DNA of 63,882 nt, taken from IMG/VR virus record IMGVR_UViG_3300017917_002193, positions 1-63,882 of that record. One strand, given 5' to 3'. The translations under genes were made by a program, and so were the position numbers. The stretch is from a virus. Positions 1 through 7,717 of this stretch are shown here, piece by piece; position 1 is the first letter of the stretch, and each line of letters starts with the position of its first letter. The notes under the pieces were generated by a model. The model made no database searches, had not been told where the DNA came from, and was given only the letters and a program-made list of their open reading frames with translations.

Positions 1-2
1 AA

Positions 3-212
3 CAAGCGGAACAAAAAATAGATACCATCATGGGTGAACTGGGTGGTCAATACATTGGCCAAAACAGATGGGGCGATCATTATTTTGCTTTTGATGTTCG
101 GCCCAACACAACCAAGCAAGAGCTAGAAGCCTATGTGAATACAAAACTCAGCCAGGTATACGGCAGCTATTATTCAAGTGGCGGCCTCTATGCTGTGTGG
201 ACAGGAAAATAA
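3..212 (+). CDS. C-terminal fragment of an unknown protein cut by the window edge
   Basis: The reading frame is open back to base 3 with no stop. The first internal ATG (base 30) has no Shine-Dalgarno sequence, so I read this as the 3' end of a gene that starts outside the window. The visible end is about 69 residues, rich in Gly, Tyr and Asn, ending in GGLYAVWTGK. No domain is recognised. It lies 12 bases upstream of the endolysin and may belong to the same transcript. Confidence 0.6.
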   Translation, partial: QAEQKIDTIMGELGGQYIGQNRWGDHYFAFDVRPNTTKQELEAYVNTKLSQVYGSYYSSGGLYAVWTGK

Positions 213-224
213 AAGGAGCCAACA

Positions 225-857
225 ATGAGCGAATGCATTCTAACACTTGACCAATTAAAACAAATGGTCAATAATAAACATCTTGAACACTGGTACGAAG
301 CCTTGGAGCAATTGTTACCAGACTACGATATTAACACCCCACATCGAGTAGCACACTTTATTGCACAGTGCGCACATGAAAGTGGTAACTTTAATTTCAT
401 CAAGGAAAACTTAAACTATCGCTGGGAAACTTTGCGTAAGATATTCCCTAAGTATTTTCCCACAGATGATTTAGCAAAGCAGTATGCTAGTCGTCCCAAC
501 AAGGCCGAAGCCATTGCCAATCGTGTGTATGCAAATCGCATGGGCAACGGTGACGAAGCATCGGGCGACGGATATAGATTTTGCGGGCGTGGGTTAATTC
601 AACTCACTGGACGTGACAACTACACGTTCTTTGCCGGCAGTTTGGGTATTCCTGTTGAGGAAGCCGCAGAGTACCTGGCCACATTTGAAGGTGCCGCACA
701 GAGCGCCTGCTGGTTCTGGGAACAAAATAACCTCAATAGATTTGCAGACGCAAATGATGTGCGAGGACTAACTCGGGCCATCAATGGTGGCTTTATTGGT
801 TTAGAAGATCGTATCAAACACACTAACCATGCATTACACGTCATGGGTGTAAATTAA
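225..857 (+). CDS. GH19 chitinase-like endolysin
   Basis: This is a 210-aa peptidoglycan-degrading enzyme of the lysozyme-like/GH19 superfamily. The motif AHESGNF (residues 50-56) carries the probable general acid Glu52, and GRGLIQLTGRDNY (121-133) is the GH19 signature. There is no signal peptide or membrane anchor, so release to the murein should depend on the downstream holin. An AAAGGAG ribosome site precedes the ATG. The length matches single-domain phage GH19 lysins without a separate wall-binding domain. The function is well supported; the exact bond cleaved is inference. Confidence 0.9.
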   Translation: MSECILTLDQLKQMVNNKHLEHWYEALEQLLPDYDINTPHRVAHFIAQCAHESGNFNFIKENLNYRWETLRKIFPKYFPTDDLAKQYASRPNKAEAIANRVYANRMGNGDEASGDGYRFCGRGLIQLTGRDNYTFFAGSLGIPVEEAAEYLATFEGAAQSACWFWEQNNLNRFADANDVRGLTRAINGGFIGLEDRIKHTNHALHVMGVN

Positions 858-876
858 AAACAAGTAGGAGCCAACA

Positions 877-1368
877 ATGCCACAAAAAGATTATGTAAAG
901 CTCAGCGCAAGCGAGCAGAAAAAGGAAGATTGGATGAATACCAAATGGCGTCCGGCCATGGGCTGGATGTACATGGTTGTGTGTATGGCTGACTTTGTGG
1001 TATTCCCTATACTGTGGAGTATTGTGCAAGTACACGGCGGAGGCCAAGTCAACAGTCAATGGCAGCCAATTACTCTCCAAGGTGCAGGTTTGTTCCACAT
1101 TGCCATGGGTGCTATCCTAGGTATCGCGGCTTATGGTCGTACGCAGGAAAAAATGGCCGGGGCCAACAATGGCGGTTTATCCGTCCCCGGCAATGTAGGA
1201 ACTACTTACAATGCGCCCACACCAGTAATGGCTGCTCCAAGAGCCAGCACTGGGTTCAGCGCACCAACACCAAGCTACAGTGCGCCTGCACCTAGCTTTG
1301 GCGATGTTGGTACTGGTTGGGGAGGCAAAAAAGCTCCACCAGAGCCAGAATTTTATCCTGAAAGGTAA
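877..1368 (+). CDS. Putative holin
   Basis: A 163-aa protein with two predicted membrane segments (about residues 28-51 and 70-87), a charged N-terminus and a Gly/Ala/Pro/Ser-rich tail from about residue 95. Its position 19 bases after the endolysin, the hydrophobic hairpin and the segment GLFHIAMGAILGIAAYGRTQ fit small phage holins that open the inner membrane for the lysin. The long low-complexity C-terminus is unusual for a holin and might lie in the periplasm or cytoplasm. Good AGGAG ribosome site. It could instead be another small membrane protein. Confidence 0.65.
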   Translation: MPQKDYVKLSASEQKKEDWMNTKWRPAMGWMYMVVCMADFVVFPILWSIVQVHGGGQVNSQWQPITLQGAGLFHIAMGAILGIAAYGRTQEKMAGANNGGLSVPGNVGTTYNAPTPVMAAPRASTGFSAPTPSYSAPAPSFGDVGTGWGGKKAPPEPEFYPER

Positions 1369-1372
1369 TATC

Positions 1373-1585
1373 ATGAAAAGTATTGTATTTGCAATTTTAG
1401 TTGCGTTTGGCACACCTTATGTGTATGCCAACACAGAAGCCAAAGAAACACGACAGGTCTGTGTTGATGTTAAAAAAGATGGCAAAACTGTGACAGATCC
1501 CAAGACTGGCAAAGCCAAACAAACTTGTAGAACTGTCAAGGTGCATAAAAAATTAGACGATGCAACCAAAGTGCCAGCCAAATAA
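1373..1585 (+). CDS. Small exported protein in the lysis cluster
   Basis: 70 aa starting at the ATG after GAAAGG. Residues 1-19 form a signal peptide with a likely signal peptidase I site after VYA. The mature part is Lys-rich with two cysteines separated by a Lys/Gly/Asp/Thr loop, so a disulfide in the periplasm is plausible. A longer upstream start (base 1280) would overlap the holin gene and bury the signal peptide, so I reject it. The lysis position suggests a spanin-like role, but there is no lipobox and no coiled coil, so the function is unknown. Confidence 0.6.
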   Translation: MKSIVFAILVAFGTPYVYANTEAKETRQVCVDVKKDGKTVTDPKTGKAKQTCRTVKVHKKLDDATKVPAK

Positions 1586-1591
1586 AATAAT

Positions 1592-1620
1592 TTGACTAGC
1601 CCCCAAGAGTCCTGTATAAT
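1592..1620 (+). promoter_or_regulatory. Sigma70-type promoter for the dnaJ/clpA operon
   Basis: TTGACT (1592-1597), a 17-base spacer, then TATAAT (1615-1620). The -10 box sits in the left arm and loop of the terminator hairpin, so transcription would start near 1627 and leave an mRNA leader of only about 18 bases before the ATG at 1645. Confidence 0.75.
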
Positions 1621-1644
1621 TAATTTTACAGGACTTTCTTTTTT
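1608..1644 (+). terminator. Rho-independent terminator of the lysis operon
   Basis: A 9-bp perfect stem AGTCCTGTA (1608-1616) / TACAGGACT (1627-1635) is followed by a T-rich run (1636-1644) that ends directly at the next start codon. It shares bases with the promoter above. Confidence 0.75.
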
Positions 1645-2424
1645 ATGGATCACTACAAAACTTTAGGCGTTGACCGCAGTGCCAGTGCTGATGATATCAA
1701 GCAAGCATATCGCCGCCTAGCACGTGAGCATCATCCAGATCGTGGAGGAGACACTGCACGATTCCAAGAAATACAAGCGGCATACGATACACTGAGCAAT
1801 CCACAAAAACGTGCAGAGTATGATCGCCCTACATCAAACAGCCAAGCATTTAACTTTCAAGACTTTGGTAACATGCATGACATATTTGGTCAGATGTTTG
1901 GCGGAGGCTTCCATCCTTTTGGACAAAACCCTCGTCGTAGTCATGTACGTCTGTCATTATGGATCAGCTTGCATGATGTAGCAGTGGGCGGAACTCGTGT
2001 GGTAAATTTGGGTACTCAATCTGGCACATCAACTGTGAGCATTGACATTCCCTTGGGTATCAACGACGGCGACAATGTTCAATATGCCGGCATTGGCCCA
2101 GGTGGCACTGATTTGGTTGTGCAATTCCGTGTGCATCCGCATCAGTTCTGGGAACGACACGGGCTCAATTTGGTGATAGATCAAAAAATTCCACTGTGGG
2201 ATTTGTTGCTGGGCGGCAAACTAAAACTCACCAGCATTACTAATACCGAACTTGAAGCCACAATACCGGCTGGAACACAACCAGGCACAATGTTGAGATT
2301 GCGTAGCCAAGGATTACGAGATCGCAACGGCCAACAAGGCGATGTGTTTGTCAGAGTCAGCACATATTTGCCAACCAACATTGCTCCTGAAATATTGGAT
2401 GCCATTAGAAAACATCGCACTTGA
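1645..2424 (+). CDS. DnaJ/CbpA-like co-chaperone
   Basis: 259 aa. The N-terminal J domain (about 1-62) has the diagnostic HPD tripeptide at residues 30-32, needed to stimulate Hsp70 ATPase. A Phe/Gly-rich linker follows (about 68-98), then a two-lobed C-terminal substrate-binding region. No CxxCxGxG zinc repeats are present, so it is a class B (CbpA-type) J protein. Phage DnaJ proteins would use host DnaK. It is followed 52 bases later by the ClpA-like gene, suggesting a shared protein-remodelling role. AGGA lies 12 bases before the ATG, so initiation may be weak or nearly leaderless. Confidence 0.88.
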   Translation: MDHYKTLGVDRSASADDIKQAYRRLAREHHPDRGGDTARFQEIQAAYDTLSNPQKRAEYDRPTSNSQAFNFQDFGNMHDIFGQMFGGGFHPFGQNPRRSHVRLSLWISLHDVAVGGTRVVNLGTQSGTSTVSIDIPLGINDGDNVQYAGIGPGGTDLVVQFRVHPHQFWERHGLNLVIDQKIPLWDLLLGGKLKLTSITNTELEATIPAGTQPGTMLRLRSQGLRDRNGQQGDVFVRVSTYLPTNIAPEILDAIRKHRT

Positions 2425-2449
2425 CACAGCGATTGCAACCGTTTACACT
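2421..2449 (+). promoter_or_regulatory. Sigma70-type promoter before the clpA-like gene
   Basis: TTGACA (2421-2426), 17 bases, TACACT (2444-2449), overlapping the dnaJ stop codon. The GTTTACACTATATA stretch here is repeated almost exactly in the promoter at 61707-61736. Confidence 0.55.
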
Positions 2450-2476
2450 ATATACTGAAACAACAACAGGTACCCT

Positions 2477-4753
2477 ATGCAAAATAATCCCGAAATCGAA
2501 GCCATTGTAGAAGATTCTGTGCGCATTGCTCGCAATCACCAGCACGAATATGTGTTGACCGAACACTTGCTATTGGCATTGATCCGGCATGCACCATTTA
2601 GAAAAGTGTTAGAAAAATTTGGTGTAGCAGTAGATGTTATTGACACCGAAGTTGATGCATATCTTCGTAGTCTAATTAATCTGGTCAAACCCGACAAAGA
2701 CCTACAGCCAAGAAAAACACAAGCCTTGGAACGTTTGTTTAACCGCGCCAATGTGCAAGTGATGTTTACTGGACGTCGTAGCATGAGCACTGTGGATCTG
2801 TATCTCTCAATCATGAGTGAAACACACAGCCATGCTCAATACTTCATGCTCAAGCATGGGGTCAAGAAACAAGAGTTTGTGGAGTTTTGGCAAAAGAATT
2901 ACAACCACAGTGATGCCAAGCTCACCAACAACCAGGCCAATGAAATTCTAGAAGAGTACTGCACCAATTTGACTGCAATGGCCAAGGCAAATCGTCTTGA
3001 GCCCATGATTGGTCGATCGTCTGAACTAGAAGAAATGATTGCTGTGCTGGCTCGTCGCTTCAAAGCCAACGTGCTCATGGTGGGCGACCCTGGTGTGGGT
3101 AAAACACACATTGTAGACGGCCTAGCACAGGAAATCAACGCAGGCCGTGTGCCAGAGTTTATTAAAGGTCACGAAGTCTGGGGCTTAGAAATTGGTAGCT
3201 TGCTGGCTGGATCTAAGTACCGCGGTGAGTTTGAAGAAAAGTTCAAGGCTGTGATCGCCGCACTGGAAACCAAAAAGAACGCTATCCTATTCATTGACGA
3301 AGCGCACACCATGCGTGGCGCTGGATCAGGTAGCAACAGTAGCCTAGACTTTGCTAACATGCTCAAGCCAGCTATCACACGTGGTAATCTCAAAGTTATT
3401 GCTTCAACTACTTGGGAAGAATATTACGAAAGCTTTGAAAAGGATCGTGCGTTGATGCGCCGCTTTTATCGCTTGAGTGTTGACGAACCAGATGCGTCAA
3501 CCACTGAACAGATTTTGATTGGCTTGAGCCCACGTTTGGAGAAATTCCACAATGTGCTGATTGACACTGAAGCAATGACAGCGGCTGTGGAGTATGCAAA
3601 CCGTTACATTCATGATCGCAAAAATCCTGACAAGAGCATTGACTTGCTGGATGCGGCTTGTGCTCGTGAACGTGTTAAAGATCTTGGCAATGTCACCATC
3701 ACACGTGAAATGATTCAAGCACAAGTAAGTCGTGTTGCTGGTGTGCCCACAGACAAACTGCAAAACGAACGTAGCACCAAGATTGTTGAACTAGAAAGCA
3801 ACGTCAAGCAAAAGCTGTATGGTCAAGAGTCAGCCGTGGACACAGTGCTGGAACGGGTGTACATCAGCTTTGCTGGCATTGGCAACGAAAAACGTCCAAT
3901 GAGTAGCTTCTTGTTCTTGGGACCAACTGGTACAGGTAAAACAGAACTGGCCAAGTTGTTGGCAGAAAACCTGGATATGAAACTGTTGCGTTATGACATG
4001 AGTGAATATCAAGAGCGCCACACTATCTCAAGTTTGATTGGTGCACCTCCTGGCTATGTAGGCTTTGAGGATGGCAACGTAGGGGGCGGCAAACTGATCT
4101 CAGACATCAGCAAGAATCCTTTTGCTATTTTGTTATTTGATGAGATTGAAAAGGCTCACCCCGATGTCACCAATATCATGTTACAAATGTTGGACGAAGG
4201 ACATATCTCTTCGTCCAATGGCAAACGTGTGGATGTCAAAAACTGTATCATTATCATGACATCTAACTTGGGCGCACGTGACAATGAAAATAACAATATT
4301 GGCTTTGGATCTAGCTTGGAGAAAACTGGAAGCGAAGACAAAGCACTGAAAGACTTCTTCCGCCCTGAACTGCGCAACCGTATTGATGCTATTGTAAAGT
4401 TCAAGAAGCTGGACATGTTGGCCATCAAGAAGATTGTTGTGAAGTTTGTTGACGAATTACGCACCAGTTTGGCGTCAAAGAATATTCGACTCAATCTCAG
4501 CGAGCCAGTGATTGAATATCTTGCTGACAAAGGATATGACAGCAAAATGGGCGCACGTCCGCTGAGTCGCAAGATTGACGAGCTTATCCGTGTGCCGTTG
4601 AGTAAGAAGATCCTGTTTGATCAGTTGCGTGATTGTACAATTATTGTTAGCCTTGTAGACGACAAGATTGAGTTTGTAACAGAAACTCTACTGTTGCCCG
4701 GTATAAACAATGAAGGAATTATTTGTGTTGACCCAGTACAAAATACAGACTAA
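2477..4753 (+). CDS. ClpA-like AAA+ unfoldase
   Basis: 758 aa, the usual length and layout of ClpA. A Clp N-domain (about 1-145) leads into two AAA+ modules. Walker A sites are GDPGVGKT (203-210) and GPTGTGKT (482-489); Walker B sites are AILFIDEAH (269-277) and AILLFDEIEKAHPD (550-563). The ClpB-type coiled-coil middle domain is absent. A loop in the second module carries Ile608-Gly609-Phe610, the IGF/L tripeptide with which ClpA and ClpX dock on ClpP. No clpP gene is in this window, so host ClpP is the likely partner. Substrate is unknown; the phage tmRNA tag ending in ALAA is an attractive one (inference). Confidence 0.92.
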   Translation: MQNNPEIEAIVEDSVRIARNHQHEYVLTEHLLLALIRHAPFRKVLEKFGVAVDVIDTEVDAYLRSLINLVKPDKDLQPRKTQALERLFNRANVQVMFTGRRSMSTVDLYLSIMSETHSHAQYFMLKHGVKKQEFVEFWQKNYNHSDAKLTNNQANEILEEYCTNLTAMAKANRLEPMIGRSSELEEMIAVLARRFKANVLMVGDPGVGKTHIVDGLAQEINAGRVPEFIKGHEVWGLEIGSLLAGSKYRGEFEEKFKAVIAALETKKNAILFIDEAHTMRGAGSGSNSSLDFANMLKPAITRGNLKVIASTTWEEYYESFEKDRALMRRFYRLSVDEPDASTTEQILIGLSPRLEKFHNVLIDTEAMTAAVEYANRYIHDRKNPDKSIDLLDAACARERVKDLGNVTITREMIQAQVSRVAGVPTDKLQNERSTKIVELESNVKQKLYGQESAVDTVLERVYISFAGIGNEKRPMSSFLFLGPTGTGKTELAKLLAENLDMKLLRYDMSEYQERHTISSLIGAPPGYVGFEDGNVGGGKLISDISKNPFAILLFDEIEKAHPDVTNIMLQMLDEGHISSSNGKRVDVKNCIIIMTSNLGARDNENNNIGFGSSLEKTGSEDKALKDFFRPELRNRIDAIVKFKKLDMLAIKKIVVKFVDELRTSLASKNIRLNLSEPVIEYLADKGYDSKMGARPLSRKIDELIRVPLSKKILFDQLRDCTIIVSLVDDKIEFVTETLLLPGINNEGIICVDPVQNTD

Positions 4754-5459
4754 TCAGCGGGACCGACTGTTCTTTGATCGGTTTGAATACAGTTTTCGTT
4801 TCAAACAGCGTGAAGTGTATGCCATTCGTGGCTTGCCAGACACTGCTAAGTTGATGAAATTTATTGAAAACCGTAGAGCATGGATGCGTAGTGTAACCTA
4901 TCAACGCAATCAAGCTGACGAACACTTTACACTGGAAAGCATTGAGAGTCTATTGGCCACCAAGGATTTGCTGTCTAACCACCCCACTGAATTTAAAATG
5001 ACTGTGAGCGGTGACTGGGCGCTGATTTATACCAATGACCTTAACTTGGTAGATAGGATTTCTAGACTGCCACAGGTGTGGTGTGACCGTACAGTAATCA
5101 AGGCCGAAGTAGCTCGAGCACGTGACACCGTGGTAATCAAAGAGCCACAGTATCGTTATCGTACATATTTTAGAGAACGAAAGATGCGGCCCGAAGTCAA
5201 ACTGCAATTGCTGGATTGGATTAAATCACAGCATTATCAAGACGTTGACAATGTGCGAGCCAGCGGAGCCTTGCAAGGATGGTTAAAAAATGAGTATGCA
5301 TCTTGGCGCAAAGACTGGTGTATGCGACACTATTACATTGAGCACAATGACACTCGTTACGAAACCATGATTGGCATGGTAGCCCCAGGATTTGTACGAA
5401 AAACAGTGCGAATTATCAGCCCAGAGGAAAATCTACTAGAGCAAACTGCTGATAAATAA
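4710..5459 (+). CDS. Conserved-looking protein of unknown function, coupled to clpA
   Basis: 249 aa, basic and aromatic-rich. The start lies 44 bases inside the end of the ClpA-like gene, implying translational coupling. No catalytic motif is recognised. The C-terminal third is rich in Trp, Arg and Tyr, which would suit nucleic-acid or virion binding. I cannot assign a function. An adaptor for the unfoldase and a structural protein are both possible. Confidence 0.75.
   Translation: MKELFVLTQYKIQTNQRDRLFFDRFEYSFRFKQREVYAIRGLPDTAKLMKFIENRRAWMRSVTYQRNQADEHFTLESIESLLATKDLLSNHPTEFKMTVSGDWALIYTNDLNLVDRISRLPQVWCDRTVIKAEVARARDTVVIKEPQYRYRTYFRERKMRPEVKLQLLDWIKSQHYQDVDNVRASGALQGWLKNEYASWRKDWCMRHYYIEHNDTRYETMIGMVAPGFVRKTVRIISPEENLLEQTADK
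5453..5458 (+). promoter_or_regulatory. T4-like late promoter core (TAAATA)
   Basis: TAAATA, within GATAAATAAT, ends 7 bases before the ATG at 5466. T4 late promoters use TATAAATA read by a phage sigma and the sliding clamp. At this distance the mRNA would be nearly leaderless. Confidence 0.5.
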
Positions 5460-5465
5460 TACACT

Positions 5466-5633
5466 ATGGCTAAAATACACGAAGAAGTAATAGTGATTAA
5501 ACTCAGCAAACTGGCTAAGGACTCTGACTCTCCTGCCCGCATTGCCACTGAAGATCTAGTGGCTGCGTTGGGCTCTGTGGCAGAAGAACTTGCTGGTGCT
5601 GGTGTAATTGTAGAAGTAGAATCCGCACAATGA
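5466..5633 (+). CDS. Small acidic conserved protein
   Basis: 55 aa beginning MAKIHEEVIVIKLSKL and ending VEVESAQ. The pattern is an alternating beta strand, a Lys-Asp linker, an Ala/Glu-rich helix and a final beta strand, resembling a small protein common near structural genes of marine T4-like phages (family memory, not checked). The stop codon overlaps the next start (ATGA), indicating co-translation. Function unknown. Confidence 0.7.
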   Translation: MAKIHEEVIVIKLSKLAKDSDSPARIATEDLVAALGSVAEELAGAGVIVEVESAQ

Positions 5634-5995
5634 TCACCACACAAACGATTTTGAACCGCACAGTCTATGGCGATGCTGCCGGCAATTATGATGGCTCCAG
5701 CCAAGACTGGATCAGTGATGCAGTCAAGGCTGCAAATTACTATCGCGGTCGCGGTGGTATCCAAACCATCAATTTTGATGTCACAGGGTTTGAAGGTGTC
5801 CTGCACCTAGAAGCCACACTGGATACTGTGCCCGAAACTGCCACTTGGTTCAATACGTTTACATTTGGTGATGGTTCTACTACGCCACTGACTGATCGCC
5901 ACCCCGAAACTGTGCTAGGAAACTTCACATGGATGCGTGTGCGTGTAACAGGATTCAGCGGCGGAACTATCAATTCAGTCACTATTTCTTACTAA
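5630..5995 (+). CDS. Probable beta-sandwich virion protein
   Basis: 121 aa, rich in Thr, Gly and aromatic residues with alternating strand patterns and almost no Lys, typical of tail or capsid decoration proteins. It overlaps the upstream small gene by 4 bases. No enzymatic motif is visible. The virion assignment rests on composition and on neighbours carrying late promoter motifs. Confidence 0.65.
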   Translation: MITTQTILNRTVYGDAAGNYDGSSQDWISDAVKAANYYRGRGGIQTINFDVTGFEGVLHLEATLDTVPETATWFNTFTFGDGSTTPLTDRHPETVLGNFTWMRVRVTGFSGGTINSVTISY

Positions 5996-6007
5996 ACACA
6001 ACTCAAC

Positions 6008-6013
6008 TAAATA
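6008..6013 (+). promoter_or_regulatory. T4-like late promoter core (TAAATA)
   Basis: TAAATA ends 6 bases before the ATG at 6020. There is no ribosome-binding sequence in between. Confidence 0.45.
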
Positions 6014-6019
6014 CTGGGT

Positions 6020-6763
6020 ATGAAGCAAATTGTTATTATGCCCGGCGGCTTTCACCCATTTCATGCAGGACACTATGCCCTGTATAATTCTGCACGTCAA
6101 GCCTTTCCCAATGCCGAAGTATTTGTGGCAGCCACAAACGACACATCGGCACGACCATTCCCATTTGCAGTGAAAGAAAAACTGGCCAAACTAGCCGGTG
6201 TTGATGCTGGACATTTTGTACAAGTAAAGAGCCCATTTCAAGCCAAGGAAATCACTGGTAAATTTGATCCCGAAACAGATCAGTTGATCTTTGTGCGCAG
6301 TGAAAAAGACGCAGACAAGCCACCACAACCTGGCGGTGTTAAAAAAGACGGTTCTCCTAGCTATTTGCAACCCTACAAAGGACAAAAAGAACTTGAACCC
6401 TTTGTTCGTCATGCTTACATGGCATACTTGCCCACAGTGGAGTTTGGTCCTGGCATGACATCGGCAACAGAAATACGCACTGCATGGCCTCGATTAAACG
6501 ACAAGCGCAAACAAGCTCTTGTCATGAGTTTGTATCCCATTACACAAAGCAAACCAGCCTTGGCACAAAACGTTGTCAAACTGTTGGACACTGCTATCAT
6601 TGGTGAACAGCCCATGGATGAAAACCAAGGCTGGGCCGCAACCTACAACGAAAGCGATGACTACATCGAAGAGAAGTGGTCAGCAAAATACAAGCGTTCA
6701 ATCAACTGCAATAATCCCAAAGGCTTTAGCCAAAAAGCCCACTGCGCTGGTCGTAAAAAATAA
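6020..6763 (+). CDS. HxGH nucleotidyltransferase-fold protein with Cys-containing tail
   Basis: 247 aa. The start MKQIVIMPGGFHPFHAGH has the HxGH signature of the cytidylyltransferase/NMNAT-like superfamily (HAGH, 15-18). The second signature of that fold is less clear; GPGMTSATEIR (about 148-158) sits where the ISSTxxR loop is expected. The last 25 residues (INCNNPKGFSQKAHCAGRKK) form a basic module with two cysteines, a type seen at the ends of phage virion proteins. The substrate is unknown. It may be packaged, given its neighbours. Confidence 0.7.
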   Translation: MKQIVIMPGGFHPFHAGHYALYNSARQAFPNAEVFVAATNDTSARPFPFAVKEKLAKLAGVDAGHFVQVKSPFQAKEITGKFDPETDQLIFVRSEKDADKPPQPGGVKKDGSPSYLQPYKGQKELEPFVRHAYMAYLPTVEFGPGMTSATEIRTAWPRLNDKRKQALVMSLYPITQSKPALAQNVVKLLDTAIIGEQPMDENQGWAATYNESDDYIEEKWSAKYKRSINCNNPKGFSQKAHCAGRKK

Positions 6764-6773
6764 GCCACTCCTG

Positions 6774-6806
6774 TATAATCCGTAAATAAACTACACATTT
6801 TTACGG
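6774..6806 (+). promoter_or_regulatory. Promoter and hairpin leader of the glycosyltransferase gene
   Basis: TATAAT (6774-6779) is followed by TAAATA (6783-6788). CCGTAAA (6780-6786) can pair with TTTACGG (6800-6806), a 7-bp hairpin that runs into the GGAG ribosome site of the gene at 6815. It could control access to that site. Confidence 0.45.
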
Positions 6807-6814
6807 AGAACCCA

Positions 6815-7702
6815 ATGGCTGAACAACAAATTCAAATCCAAGTCGATCTTGAATATCTAAAAACTACTCGAGTACATATCTGTATGCCTTGTTACGGTGG
6901 CATGCTCAGTGAACAAACTTTCATGAGTTTTGTTAAATGGAGCAATGCTTGTCGCCAATTGGGTATTGATTGGACTGTGGAAACCATGACCAACGAGAGC
7001 TTGATTAGTCGTGCTAGAAACACACTCACAGCCAAGTTCTTGCACACCAAAGAGTCAACACACTTGATGTTTATTGACGCTGACATTGGCTGGGAACCAT
7101 GGCACCTATTGGTGTTGCTGGATCGCAGAGTTGATGTTATTGGTGGTTTGTATCCCATGAAGAGTTTGCCTGTGAAATGGTGCGTCAACGGTATCCCTGG
7201 CAAAGAAGATGGTGTTGATAATCTTGTGGAAGTTACAAAAACTGGCACAGGCTTCTTGCTAATCAAGCGTGAAGTATTTGAAAAGCTAGATGCACACCCT
7301 GCTGTGAAACCATTCACAAACGACATTGGTTTGCCAGCTGAACTCAACCCTTACATGAAAACTTACTTTGACACCGCAGTGCGCGAAGGACGTTACTACA
7401 GTGAGGACTGGACATTCTGCGAAAACTGGCGTGACCTAGGCGGCCAAGTGTTTATTGACAAGCGCATCTTGCTCAAGCACGTGGGTACCTATGTGTTTGA
7501 TGCACAGACACAAGACAAGTTGTATCAAGACTTGCATGCCATTGTACACCCCAAGATTGCCGGTGCGCATGAAGCCGCAAAACAGCCCATTGATGTAACT
7601 GAGCCTGAAGTTTTCGCTTCTAGCGACTCACTAGACACGGCTATTACCGCAGATACACAGCAACAACCTGCTGTCATGGAAGAAGTCACCAGCGCAAAAT
7701 AA
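6815..7702 (+). CDS. GT-A-type glycosyltransferase-like protein
   Basis: 295 aa. The N-terminal half resembles a nucleotide-sugar transferase: a first strand with CMPCYGGMLS (about 25-34), then SLISRARNTLTAKFL and the DxD-like motif FIDADIGWEPWH (about 85-96) that would hold metal and sugar nucleotide. A second conserved block, EDWTFCENWRDLGG, is near residue 195. The last 45 residues are low-complexity (Ala, Thr, Glu). The gene stands between presumed virion genes, so it may modify the virion or DNA. The acceptor is unknown. Confidence 0.75.
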   Translation: MAEQQIQIQVDLEYLKTTRVHICMPCYGGMLSEQTFMSFVKWSNACRQLGIDWTVETMTNESLISRARNTLTAKFLHTKESTHLMFIDADIGWEPWHLLVLLDRRVDVIGGLYPMKSLPVKWCVNGIPGKEDGVDNLVEVTKTGTGFLLIKREVFEKLDAHPAVKPFTNDIGLPAELNPYMKTYFDTAVREGRYYSEDWTFCENWRDLGGQVFIDKRILLKHVGTYVFDAQTQDKLYQDLHAIVHPKIAGAHEAAKQPIDVTEPEVFASSDSLDTAITADTQQQPAVMEEVTSAK

Positions 7703-7705
7703 CGG

Positions 7706-7711
7706 TAAATA
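7706..7711 (+). promoter_or_regulatory. T4-like late promoter core (TAAATA)
   Basis: GGTAAATACAGCTTATG: the motif ends 6 bases before the ATG at 7718, with no Shine-Dalgarno sequence. Confidence 0.5.
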
Positions 7712-7717
7712 CAGCTT

